This document shows positions 55,501 through 64,000 of a stretch of DNA of 64,000 bases, one piece after another; the stretch's first letter is position 1; each line of letters begins with the position of its first letter. A program made the position numbers and the translations under genes. Below the pieces are notes generated by a model. The model was not told the origin of the DNA. It searched no databases and worked only from the letters and a program-made list of their open reading frames with translations. This stretch comes from Bathynomus jamesi. Taxonomy: Eukaryota > Arthropoda > Malacostraca > Isopoda > Cirolanidae. The DNA lies in the NCBI GenBank assembly GCA_023014485.1, contig JAJOZX010002571.1, positions 441,001-505,000 of the forward strand, written 5' to 3'.

Positions 55501-56759
55501 AGAAAATGAAAGGGAGTGACAAGTCTTTCTCACAGCTAGCAGAGTTAGCCTTATCCCATGTGCTTCACGAGAGTGCCAATAGGTCAGCGCATTGATGTCG
55601 TCTTTGAGGTCTACCAAGAGACGTCCATTAAAAATGTAGAAAGAATCAACAGAGGAGCAGACATGGGCATCCAGTTCAGGAACATTGCTTCTGGACACTA
55701 TGTCCAGCAGTGGAGGAAGCTACTCTGCAATCGTTCCAGCAAGGCACAGCTAATCAAGTTCCTGGTGGATGAATGGAAGGGGCCGAGATTGAGAGAGAAG
55801 CTTGAAGACAAGGTTCTGTATGTCACCTGTGAGCAAATATGTTTCAAGATGACAAAGACACAATGGGAAGAGGCAACAGAGCTAAAATCCTCGCAGGAAG
55901 AAGCTGACACTCGCCTACTTCTCCATGCTCTTCATGCCACAGAATCAGGAAGTAAGGCTGTTGTCATCATTGCTGAAGACACTGACGTCTTGGTTCTATG
56001 CCTGGTGGTCAGTAGCAGCATTCCATGTCCCCTGTACCAGAAGAGCGGGACTAAAAATCGAACAAGGTTCCTTGATATCACGAAGCTGACCCGTTCACTG
56101 GGAGTTGGTGTCTGTGATGCCTTGGTTGGTATGCATACCTTCACTGGCTGCGACACCGTCAGTGCTTTCACAGGCCGTGGGAAGATGGCTGCCTTCAAAC
56201 AGTTGAAGTCTGACAAGACCCACCAAGAGGCCTTCAGTCAACTCGGACGTTCATGGGAGGTATCCCAAGACCTCTTTCAGAAGTTTCAACATATCACCTG
56301 CCACATGTATCTGCCTTCAACAGACACAACTAAAGTGAATACACTTCGCTACCAGCTCTTCTGTGCCAGACGTGGAGAGGTTGAGTCAGGTCAGCTCCCA
56401 CTTTGTGAGGATTGTCTGTTCATGCATGTCCTGCGGGCCAACTATCAGACCGCCATCTGGAGGCGGGGCCTGCAAAGTCATTCACTTATTCCAAGCCCGA
56501 AGGGCTGGGGCTGGACAACAGATTATGATGGCAAGCTGACTATCGAGTGGATGCGTGGCTCACCTGCACCAGATGCTGTTTTGCAGTTGCTCTCTGCAAG
56601 TGCACACGTTCGTGTAAATTACCAGAGTGTACCTGCCTCAGCAATAGCTTGAAGTGCACAGATATGTGCAAACTGCAAACCTGTGACAACCATGCCAATG
56701 AAGAAGAGCCAGCTGTAGAGCTAACGGACTCTGATACAGACGATGGTGGAGATGAATGA
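52571..56759 (+). pseudogene. PIN/FEN-like multicopy gene, main part, many breaks
   Basis: A 4.2-kb intronless coding region with successive conserved segments: GHYHRTCYRLYT (52680), a long body (52815-53912; YTLLTGECKFTN, NRFGHGVSYSQ, TTLAWDNIDRLEETLSG), FDQALYAKAAEIVWKH, RNRAVRLHKL-like and GGTKGFTLKRGAVTRYY blocks, then QEEADTRLLLHA (55897), IIAEDTDVLVL and FTGCDTVSAFTGRGK (56140-56185). The tail is Cys-rich (CKCTRSCKLPECTC, LKCTDMC). The Asp/Glu pattern plus GCD and GxGK resembles the XPG-I/PIN fold of flap endonucleases; this is inference. Breaks lie near 52711, 53880, 54250 (TGA), 55000, 55400, 55595 and 56590. The family is multicopy in invertebrates and its function is unknown to me. 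Confidence 0.75.
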
Positions 56760-57590
56760 TTTTCGTGGTATGGTGAGATGAATGATTTTCGTGGTATGGT
56801 GAAAAATAAACATCAGATTGTACGTTGTAAGCTCAAGCAAACAGATATTTAGTGCCTGAACAGTAAGGAAAATAAATGTTTACAATTTAGATTTTTGTTT
56901 CATTCAAGCTAAAATCTCTCTAAAATCAATTGTATCACACATTTTAGGAACGTTCTAGTTTGTCAAAAGTGCTTTGAAAGAGCCAATTTTTTTTCAATTG
57001 AACTTCAAAATTCTATTAAAAATGTCGCAATTCAATCACAAAATTTGTATGCTTATGTCACAGTTATTACTTAGATTAGCAAAAGGAGTTCCAGGGGTAT
57101 TTATGAGTGGTTAAGATTGTATTAATCCTCCAGAGAAGGATGGTAATCTCGGAATCAATGATACGGACAAAGTGCCAGTCTGCACGATCGCTCGACGGGT
57201 ATGTCCATTCAAGAAGCGATTACCACCAATAAGCTGCCACTCTGCCATGGTTATCATATCAAAACATAAACTAGAGATGTATTGTCACTGAAAAATACCA
57301 ACTAGAATTTGCCACTTCAGATGGTACCGATATGTGAAATTTTGGGTCTCGGCTCATGGACAATATAGAGGAAACGCAATTCAAACAAACAAACAAACAA
57401 AACATTTTATTTCAGACTGGTAAATTTTTACTTTCGGACATGATGCGTTTTTTAATTTCCGACACCGGATTCCTACGTATTTTGACGTGCTGAACACGAT
57501 GGTGACATTTATTTTTGTCGCTAATAACGCGTTTATAAGTTATAGCTTAACTTAACCTAACCTAACCTGAGCAGCATATAATCACCGTTG
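56760..57590 (+). other. 3' flank of the PIN-like gene and dispersed repeats
   Basis: A 27-bp block containing GATTTTCGTGGTATGGTGA is tandemly duplicated at the stop codon. AATAAA-like signals follow at about 56805 and 56868. At 57300-57352 the sequence TTTGCCACTTCAGATGGTACC ... GGCTCATGGA is the inverted relative of 40644-40690, so the host sequence of hAT element 1 is itself a dispersed repeat. A (CAAA)n stretch lies at about 57378-57400 and CCTAACCTAACC at about 57553-57568. No gene is seen. Confidence 0.7.
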
Positions 57591-57593
57591 TAT

Positions 57594-57878
57594 TCAGTTT
57601 TCTAGGAATGTACCACGGTAATCTGACACAACGTAGTTGCACGGTTTCCTTTTCTTTCCTTTGTTGTAGCTCCGTAACCGGTTACAATACCACTGATGTT
57701 TATCCTGTCGTAGTTTGCAGGGCATTTCACAGTGTGGACACTCCACAGAATTAAGAAGAACGCCATGTTTACGCAGAAATGCAATAGCTTCATCGTCGTT
57801 CTCATAAAAGACTGAGATGAACTTAAAATAATCGCAACAACACGAGTTACAGCGGTCAATGTTCACAGGAGCAGCCAT
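57594..57878 (-). CDS. Zinc-ribbon mini-ORF Z1 (ISXO2/Merlin-like N-terminal domain?)
   Basis: From ATG 57878 the frame encodes MAAPVNIDRCNSCCCDYF, then FLRKHGVLLNSVECPHC, a second pair WYCNR...KRKPCN and VVSDYRGTFLEN. The C-x2-C ... C-x(n)-C spacing and the order HGVL - CPxC - WYCNR - RGTFLE resemble the N-terminal zinc ribbon of ISXO2/IS1595-like (Merlin) transposases, but no DDE catalytic domain follows. The stop is followed within 25 bp by CAGGTTAGGTTAGG. It could be a first exon, a domesticated fragment or a relic. Confidence 0.5.
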   Translation of the reverse strand: MAAPVNIDRCNSCCCDYFKFISVFYENDDEAIAFLRKHGVLLNSVECPHCEMPCKLRQDKHQWYCNRLRSYNKGKKRKPCNYVVSDYRGTFLEN

Positions 57879-57980
57879 AGCACAATACTGCGCATAACGT
57901 AGGAATCTGGTGACGGAAATAAAAAAACGCGTCATGTCCGAAAGTAAAATAATACCTTCAGACTCAACAGGTACAAACAT

Positions 57981-58820
57981 TATACAAGAAATTCATAGAA
58001 CATTAAAAGATAGTTGTCTGGAGCACTGACTAAGTAGGCCAGTGAATCACTGTGTATAATGAACATACAATTGCCAACGCCAATGCTTCCAGATTTGAAA
58101 TTTATAAAATATATCGGAGACCAGTCCACTAACCATGGCTTCTATTATCTTATTGAGTGACTCACCAAGCCTAGTGATAAATCTAAATGCAAAATTGCGA
58201 ATGAGACTGGCACAGTTAGGCACCTTATTAATTAATATAAATTAATATAAAAGGTCTTTGTTTCGCGATCATCCGTTTATAAAGGGTTTGATGACGTCAT
58301 AACTATGGCGTCACTGGCTGGTCCAAATGGCATAAGGATGACGTTATTTTCATTAATTTTGTACTTTTTTTATTTGATTTGCACAGGAAAATAAGGTAAT
58401 TTTCCTTAGTAATTTTGGTTAATATGTAGCAATTTAATGAGGATTCAGAATATATTAATATTTTTTAATGGTTCGGAGTGGTGTTAAAACGAATATTATC
58501 CATAAAATCTTGCAAAATGTCAATCTTAAGTCAGCGAATTAATATACAAATTAATGTTTTAATTTAATTTAACTTATTTATTATTTAGTTACGACATTTT
58601 CTCGTTGTATACGAATCCGTTGGGTCGTACATAAATACTGCACGAGTACGAATCAGTCGGCCAAAAATTAGGACATGTTCTTTCCTTCATTTCAATCCAA
58701 GAGAAATTTCGCTTTAACCAGCGATTTTTGTAGGTGATATACGAGAGGGTTATCAATAAAAATAATGCAACTTGATAATGGATAATTACTTTAATGGTAA
58801 TGTTTTCAGAAGTAATATTA
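57981..58820. other. No gene seen
   Basis: AT-rich sequence without a convincing frame. The part 58440-58560 (CAATCTTAAGTCAGCGAATTA region) has a diverged direct relative at about 60500-60630, on the far side of the nested DNA elements. Confidence 0.6.
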
Positions 58821-59261
58821 TCGTATTTTACGCCTCATAAGACGCTACTTTTTTACTGAAAAACGTCTCCAAAAATCACTTCAGGGCTCATATGTTATTT
58901 TGTTTAATGTTCTTTTAATAAAGTTATGGGAATATATTTTTTGTCAGGCTGATAAATCTTCGAAATATTTTTTTTTTTTCCTAAATACAGGGTGTCGGAG
59001 AATTATCTGTACAATTTTTGGCTGTTATTAAAAGTCAACCATGAAGTGTAGAAATTCCAGTGTTGTCCCATTTTACAGAGAATCTCATTAAGTTTTTTCT
59101 GATACCAAGTTTTGACAAGTTTTTTAGAAATTCCAGTGTGTCCGAACATTATCTGTACAATTTCATCTTTTAATAAAATTCTTGATAACACACGTAAAAT
59201 TCTTAAACAAGATTATTTAGAATCTGTATTTTCAAAAGTTTCTTTTATTAAAGTAACGTTG

Positions 59262-59400
59262 TTACAAACATTCGATATGTGCACCATTAGTGATTCACAA
59301 AACATCCAATCGATACTCCAAATGTTGCCATGTACGCTGCAGCATAGCCACATCAATTCGCTCAATAGCAGCTGTGATTCTTGCTTTTAAGTCATCAATG
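59262..59400 (-). pseudogene. Mariner transposase C-terminal remnant
   Basis: The minus strand reads TDIDDLKARITAAIERIDV, then TWQHLEYRLDVL, a stop, ITNGAHIE and another stop. This matches the C-terminal end of mariner transposases in arthropods (RI..AI ... RLDV ... GAHIE). The catalytic domain has been deleted. Confidence 0.75.
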
Positions 59401-59408
59401 TCTGTCAC

Positions 59409-60230
59409 CAATGTTTCCTCTAAGGTGTGCGCGTGTGCGCGCGCACACGCATTGTGAAACCCGCGCGCATAGCAAAATAAAATGCGCACAGGCTCAAGCG
59501 TATCATGAGTCACAACAGTAAATGAAGTAATTTAAAAAATATACCGTCACACAAGGTCTGACCATTTGCATCAATATACTCTATAGTCGCTCTTTTAAGT
59601 ATTAACCCCTTCCGCCTGACTTCGCCGACATCCGCGCAATTACGTAATACAGATTTTTTTTACTCTATGTATTTGCATTTTTTTTTCTTTTATACATTAA
59701 CGCATTGAATATACACCACCTCTCTCTTATTTTTGCATAAAAACGAATAGTAATTATCTCATAATTCATAAAAAATAATTATTTTTTATTTTATTCTTAT
59801 TTTGTGAATGGATAAAATTGTGTATTAATCTTGATAGTCTATTTTAAATTGCTAAATGCTAAAAATTGTTTTGAGAAATGATAACTAAAATTGTCATTTT
59901 CAATTAATGTTATTTTTATTTTATTTCTTTTGTTGAATTTTATTTTATTATTTTTTATTTTATTCATATTTTTAGAATGGATAAAATATTTTCTTTTTTA
60001 AGAATATATAATATTGTAAATAGTTTTTAATATCCATTTAATAGTACCGTAATGATCAAGCTTTCACCTTATGAAAATAATATTTATTAAGTATTTAATA
60101 TTTATATATATTTCATTTTGAAGATAATAGCGCTCAGAAAACTTTGCACAATTTTTCATCATGAATCTAAATGTATGCATAATGAAAATTTCTTACGCAC
60201 ACGGACTAAAAAAAATTAGAGGGAACATTG
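59409..60230. mobile_element. hAT-type element 4 (822 bp) nested in the mariner remnant
   Basis: An exact 8-bp duplication TCTGTCAC (59401-59408 and 60231-60238) flanks inverted ends CAATGTTTCCTCTAA / CAATGTTCCCTCTAA. Near the left end it has an alternating purine-pyrimidine GTGTGCGCGTGTGCGCGCGC tract; the rest is AT-rich. No transposase sequence is seen. Confidence 0.92.
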
Positions 60231-60689
60231 TCTGTCACCCACGTACATTTCTAAAAAACTTGTCAAAATGTGGTATCAGAAAAAACTTAGAGATTCTCTG
60301 TAAAATGGGATAATACTGGAATTTCTACATTTCATGGTTGACTTTTAATAATAGCCAAAAATTATACAGATAATTCTCGGATACCCTGTATGTATTCTTT
60401 GCTAAATATAGGATGCGCCTTACTACTTATAGCGTCTTATGAGGCGTAAAATACGGTAGATGTAGATGAATAATTCATAACCTTTCTGACTGCTAGTTTG
60501 CATGCTACTACATTTCATTTGGAAAACTTGAAGCCACTGGGCCTATCGAATTATCCAAGTCATGAGCTAATAATAATAGAATCCTGCAAAACATCAATCT
60601 CAAGTCAGCTAACTAATGTATAACTATTTACGGTAAATATTTGGCTGGACATGGGCTACATTTTTTATCAAAATTACATTTTTCTAGTA

Positions 60690-60834
60690 TAGTTTTCTCG
60701 GTAAATCTCTAGGCGTACTCCATTTTTCAATATTAAACATACACTCATAAAACATATACCATTTGAAAGCTCATATTTTTCTGAGTCTAAAAATGTAGTA
60801 ATCCAAAAGTATCAATAGCAAATAAAAAGTAACT
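60690..60834 (+). repeat. Inverted repeat arm, left (145 bp)
   Basis: About 93% identical to the inverse of 61831-61980. The arms enclose about 1 kb containing the zinc-ribbon ORF Z2 and hairpin H1. The left arm is preceded by ACATTTTTCTAGTATAG (60676), a motif shared with the hairpins further right. Confidence 0.85.
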
Positions 60835-61178
60835 AGGTTTAAATATAAAACCCTATACCGATCAATTTGTGATGCATGATCTTTACGGGGGCTGCCCCCA
60901 TACCCCCGAGACCTAAATTATACGGTATTATTATAGTATTATACCCGTCTAACGTCCAGCAATTATTATATGTTCATTAAGTAGATTTTTTAATTCTAAG
61001 ACACTTTCCTTCTATAGCATTTCCGTTGCAAATGCTTCATTTTCAAGATATAAACATTTTTTTGGTGTGTATCTAGTGTGTTCGTACGTTTGTTTGTGTG
61101 TGCATTTGTGTGACTGTTCCATGTCTGCCCAATCACTGCGCTCCATCCATTTCGAATTTGAATTACTTTGCTACTAGA

Positions 61179-61361
61179 ATGGTTTTGTGTGACGCATGCT
61201 CATTCGATTATTACAGTTGTATTGTCGCTTTCTACGAAAATTTAGAAAAAAGTATTGAGTTTCTGCATGCTCACGGTGTTCTACCGACAGTAGTGAAGTG
61301 TCCACATTGTAAAACGGAGTGTACATATCATCAAGACCAGAAATTGTGGCATTGTAGATAG
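61179..61361 (+). CDS. Zinc-ribbon mini-ORF Z2
   Basis: From ATG 61179 the frame reads MVLCDACSFDYYSCIVAFY, then FLHAHGVLPTVVKCPHCKTE and WHCR before TAG. It aligns with Z1 over the first two thirds (FYEN, HGVL, CPHC, W-x-C). The stop falls at AGATAGGTTAGAATAGG, where a splice donor could lie instead. No downstream catalytic domain was found. Confidence 0.5.
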   Translation: MVLCDACSFDYYSCIVAFYENLEKSIEFLHAHGVLPTVVKCPHCKTECTYHQDQKLWHCR

Positions 61362-61388
61362 GTTAGAATAGGATACGATAGGTCAATT

Positions 61389-61642
61389 TTGAAGGTGAAA
61401 TTTGTTTTTCCTATGGTTTTTGATGTATTTTGAATGAATCTGACCTTCAAAACCGTGGGGAAATGACTTGTTTCTGTGATTTTCCCCACCTGAGAACTCT
61501 CGGTTCCTACCAGGGTCCCCCAGATTGCCAGCTGGGGGGAGGGGGGTTATCTTAAAAACGAGTCATTTCTGACGGTTTTGAAGGTCAGATTCGTTCAAAA
61601 CACATCAAAAACCGTAGGAAAAACATAAATTTCACCTCCAAA
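61389..61642. repeat. Fold-back hairpin H1
   Basis: Arms 61389-61475 and 61555-61642 are about 85% complementary (TTTTTGATGT and AATCTGACCTTCAAAACCGT blocks). The loop is G/C-rich with CCAGATTGCCAGCTGGGGGG. It lies directly after Z2. Confidence 0.85.
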
Positions 61643-61830
61643 GGGAGACTGGTGTAATATTATAAATTTACCAATTATACAAATGATAATGTAATAACAT
61701 ATTCATGTTAGGTTATGTTAGCGTAACAATTACCAAAAATACCAACTTACAACACAGACTGAAGATTTATAACTTAGCCAATCTTTATAATGTAGTTAAT
61801 GACGTCACACGTCAAACAATTAATTAAATC

Positions 61831-61980
61831 ATTACTTTTTATTTGCTATTGATACTTTTGGATTACTACATTTTTAGACTCAGAAAAATGTGAGCTTTCA
61901 AATGGTATATGTTTTATGAGTATATGTTTAATATTGAAAAATGGAGTACTCCTAGAGATTATCCGTTTTCTCTGCTTTGG
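61831..61980 (-). repeat. Inverted repeat arm, right (150 bp)
   Basis: The inverse partner of 60690-60834. The stretch 61643-61830 between H1 and this arm is AT-rich and contains one TTAGGTTATGTTAG block but no frame. Confidence 0.85.
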
Positions 61981-62268
61981 GAAATTATTTATATTAAGGT
62001 CTCCACCAAGTTGACAATACTGGCTATTATTAAACATTTCAGCATAACTTTAGGAGTCTAATGGTATATGTTGTTATTTGTGCAATTGCGTATTTATAAT
62101 GTTATAGGCTTTTAAAGAAATTATTTTCTTAACTCCATTTTGGTCATAATTTTTTGAATGATGTCATCATAAGTGTATCTACTTGGGTGGAAAAATCACA
62201 TTTGGCTACAAAAAATGAGGTATGCAGCTACAGTATTTTCCATTTTCTTCATTAGTTGGTTTTCCAAT

Positions 62269-62451
62269 ATGGTGTGTGAAGGATGTGAAATATATTTTGA
62301 AGATGTGATTATAGATATTAACAATATTGATAATTCTGCTATAGAGATTTTTGTCAAACATGGTGTGTTACAGTCGTCTTTTAAGTGTAGAAAGTATAGA
62401 TCTGAGTGTTCCTATGATGAATCCATTGATATTAGGGTTAGGTTAGGTTAG
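62269..62451 (+). CDS. Zinc-ribbon mini-ORF Z3, degenerate
   Basis: From ATG 62269 the frame reads MVCEGCEIYFEDVIIDINN, then IEIFVKHGVLQSSFKCRKYRSECSY. It aligns with Z1 and Z2 (C-x2-C start, F-x2-HGVL, K-C), but the second Cys of CPxC is replaced (CRKY). It runs into GTTAGGTTAGGTTAGGTAAGG at 62436, a possible donor site. Confidence 0.45.
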   Translation: MVCEGCEIYFEDVIIDINNIDNSAIEIFVKHGVLQSSFKCRKYRSECSYDESIDIRVRLG

Positions 62452-62483
62452 GTAAGGTAGGTTCTCTAGCAATTTGGATACTG

Positions 62484-62665
62484 GAATGCATTTTTCTAGT
62501 AGTATTTGATGTGCAATATTAAAATCTGGCCTTCATTTTATGGGGAAATGAACCCAAATATGTTAAAACTTTGAAGTCTCATAACTTTTGATTGGTTTAT
62601 TTCCGCATAAAATAAAGGCCAGATTTGAACAAAGCACATCATACACTACTAGGAAAATGTATTTT
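62484..62665. repeat. Fold-back hairpin H2
   Basis: Arms 62484-62552 and 62595-62665 share CATTTTTCTAGTAGT, TTTGATGTGC and AATCTGGCCTTCATTTTATG blocks. They are recognisably related to the arms of H1. Confidence 0.85.
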
Positions 62666-62706
62666 GGCATCAAAATTGGGTGGAGACCCTAATGTAAATA
62701 TTTACC

Positions 62707-62834
62707 TTGCTTTGTTTGAATCTGATACCCATTTCTTGTGCAAATGAATAGAAACTATTTTTTTTTCCATTCCAAAATATGGTGTGTTTCTACTCATTTG
62801 CACAAGAAATGTGTGTCAAATTCCAACAAAGCAG
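62707..62834. repeat. Fold-back hairpin H3
   Basis: Arms 62707-62755 and 62786-62834 share TTGCTTTGTTTGAATCTGA and CATTTCTTGTGCAAATGA. The right arm is continued by CATTTTCCTGGTGTAG (inverse, about 62845-62862), the same motif as at the start of H2. TAACCTAACC tracts follow at 62880-62912. Confidence 0.85.
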
Positions 62835-63034
62835 AGAAAACTACACCAGGAAAATGTAATTCTGATAAAAAAACTAGCTAACCTAACTAAATTAACTAAC
62901 CTAACCTAACCACAGAGCACATCAAAATACACTAGAAAAATGTATTTTTTATTTCAACTTCAGGCCATGTCATTTTTATTTTCGGCATTTTTGTTTAAAC
63001 TAATGAAAATATCATTACTTAACCTAACCAATCA

Positions 63035-63252
63035 TCAAGGGTGTTCAGTTGACCTAACTGGGCATTCAGTTGGCCTAACTGGGCATTCAGTTGACCTAAC
63101 TGGGCATTCAGTTGGCCTAACTGGGCATTCAGTTGGCCTAACTGGGCATTCAGTTGGCCTAACTGGGCATTCAGTTGGCCTAACTGGGCATTCAGTTGGC
63201 CTAACTGGGCATTCAGTTGGCCTAACTGGGCATTCAGTTGGCCTAACAGGTT
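63035..63252 (-). repeat. Minisatellite, about ten 21-bp units
   Basis: On the minus strand units start GTTAGGCCAACTGAATGCCC. They are almost identical, one variant having GTCAACTG. Because 21 is a multiple of three, frames stay open through it on both strands (GQLNAQL and TGHSVGL repeats); these are not real proteins. The unit begins with the telomere-like GTTAGG. Confidence 0.95.
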
Positions 63253-63375
63253 AATGTTGGTTATTTCACCTAAATATCTTCTGATCTTTTCACTGTCACA
63301 TTTCGGGCAAGTTAAGGATGAGAGAATAATGCCATAATTGATAAAAATATCCAATGCTTTCCCTTCATCTAGGGC
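63253..63375 (-). pseudogene. Zinc-ribbon fragment Z4
   Basis: The minus strand reads KALDIFINYGIILSSLTCPKCDSE, aligning with the F-x2-HGVL-x(5)-CPxC core of Z1-Z3 (HGVL is YGII here). The upstream C-x2-C part is broken by a stop. It runs directly into the GTTAGG-starting minisatellite, repeating the Z plus GTTAGG association. Confidence 0.45.
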
Positions 63376-63399
63376 ACATGACGAATCAAGTTCTCAAAG

Positions 63400-64000
63400 T
63401 CAGAAACTATACAAACAGCACGTCATAATTCTATCATAAACACAACCAAACTGAATCTAATTAGAAAAAAAAAAATAGACAGAACAGAAACTAACCAACT
63501 AATTAAGTTGCAGAGTAGTGAATAAATAGCCCAATCAGGAAAAATATTTTATGAAAAAAAGTACATTATAGCCAAAACAGGAAATATTCACTATGAAAAT
63601 GTAACTTGTAATTTTTTCTATAATCTTGCATTTCTACAAAAAATGATTAGTACCATCATAAAGAGCATGAAAAATAGTGCTAGTGAAACACAACCTCTCA
63701 TTTCTTGTTAGCCCCTGTGTCCAGCCAAATATTAACCCTTTTTACTAGGGTGGAGTGATTGTTTAGTTTAAAAAATCAGGGGTGTTAAATAGTTGTCAAA
63801 TGTCTAAAAATAAGCATTGGTGGTGGTTTTTGGTGGTTGCTGGTGATATCGCATCAGCAACCACACACTGTATGTGCCACGCCCACATGCGACTCAAAAA
63901 ACCCCTTTATTTTACATATTTGGGGCTCTGTAATAGCTAGAAGCACAATCTAAAAAGTGCATCTTATGATTTTTTGATGCTGAGAACAACAAAATTATAT
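63400..64000. other. No gene seen; one short hairpin
   Basis: AT-rich sequence. A perfect 10-bp inverted repeat GTGGTTGCTG / CAGCAACCAC (63833-63842 and 63855-63864) with a 12-base loop lies near the end. No frame or element border could be assigned. Confidence 0.6.

Larger units (their letters stand above)
58988..60388 (-). mobile_element. Degenerate Tc1/mariner element with about 150-bp TIRs
   Basis: TA flanks both ends (58986-58987 and 60389-60390). The inverted repeats, about 150 bp at roughly 90% identity, start CAGGGTGTCGGAGAATTATC and CAGGGTATCCGAGAATTATC. Without the nested hAT element (59409-60230) only about 570 bp remain. A piece of transposase C-terminus lies at about 59262-59400. 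Confidence 0.88.
58821..60456. mobile_element. Outer non-autonomous element with TTTTACGCCTCATAAG ends
   Basis: Inverted ends CGTATTTTACGCCTCATAAG / CGTATTTTACGCCTCATAAG (58822-58847 and 60430-60455) continuing ACGCTA enclose about 165 bp of AT-rich sequence on the left and about 65 bp on the right, plus the mariner insertion. No coding sequence belongs to it. I could not fix a target duplication. Confidence 0.65.

Noticed and set aside
57549..57570. Telomere or interstitial telomeric array
   Set aside because: Only a few CCTAA units are present here and at 62890 and 62440; too short for telomeric DNA.
63035..63252. CRISPR-like regularly spaced repeat
   Set aside because: Units are directly adjacent without unique spacers, and the genome is eukaryotic.
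62940..63254. 104-codon open frame on the plus strand with TGHSVGL repeats
   Set aside because: It is only the 21-bp minisatellite read in an open frame; the opposite strand is open as well.
1..64000. tRNA or rRNA genes
   Set aside because: No cloverleaf-type A/B-box arrangement or conserved rRNA block was recognised by eye; a tRNA scan would be decisive.

Overview
The window is eukaryotic and almost entirely built of transposable elements. BEL/Pao, Ty3/gypsy and Penelope-like retroelements, DD37D mariner and hAT-type elements, and several tracts of the arthropod telomere-type pentamer (TTAGG/CCTAA) point to an arthropod genome. I cannot place it more precisely, and I see no convincing single-copy host gene, rRNA or tRNA.

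Layout. 1-6320: 3' part of a BEL element (BEL-A, +), split by a full-length gypsy element (Gyp1a, -) and by a small TA-target inverted-repeat element. 6321-7097 and 14772-15551: a Penelope-like element (RT, then GIY-YIG) split by BEL-B (-, target duplication AAGAC), which itself carries the 3' half of a second Gyp1 (8717-10376). 15832-27907: BEL-C (-), split by a gypsy element with two 422-bp LTRs that look identical and long open frames (Gyp2a, 17321-22568). 26723-30920: a 2.1-kb tandem duplication across BEL and gypsy sequence that creates an in-frame BEL-gag/gypsy-integrase chimera. 32786-37827: a 2.1-kb inverted duplication of a TIR element encoding an unassigned zinc-finger protein. 37934-39704: DD37D mariner. 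39705-41029: tandem repeats, a CT microsatellite and two hAT-type non-autonomous elements with exact 8-bp target duplications. 41307-41731 plus 52571-56759: a decayed copy of a large invertebrate multicopy gene with a PIN/FEN-like nuclease signature and a Cys-rich tail, split by BEL-D (41732-52565, target duplication CTCGT, LTRs differing at about three positions). BEL-D in turn carries a hAT-type element and an internally deleted gypsy (Gyp3). 57594-64000: four diverged zinc-ribbon mini-ORFs, each followed by GTTAGG-type repeats and mixed with related fold-back hairpins, plus a three-level nest of DNA transposons.

How parts relate. The order of insertion can be read from target duplications: Gyp2a, BEL-D and Gyp3 are the youngest events; the Penelope and PIN-like loci are the oldest hosts. 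The BEL copies share a 112-bp leader minisatellite present 1, 2 or 6 times. Gyp1a lacks a tRNA-type primer site but has a 12-nt segment after its 5' LTR that is complementary to its own LTR, as expected for self-priming. Almost every coding region carries frameshifts or stops; Gyp2a is the only element that looks capable of activity.
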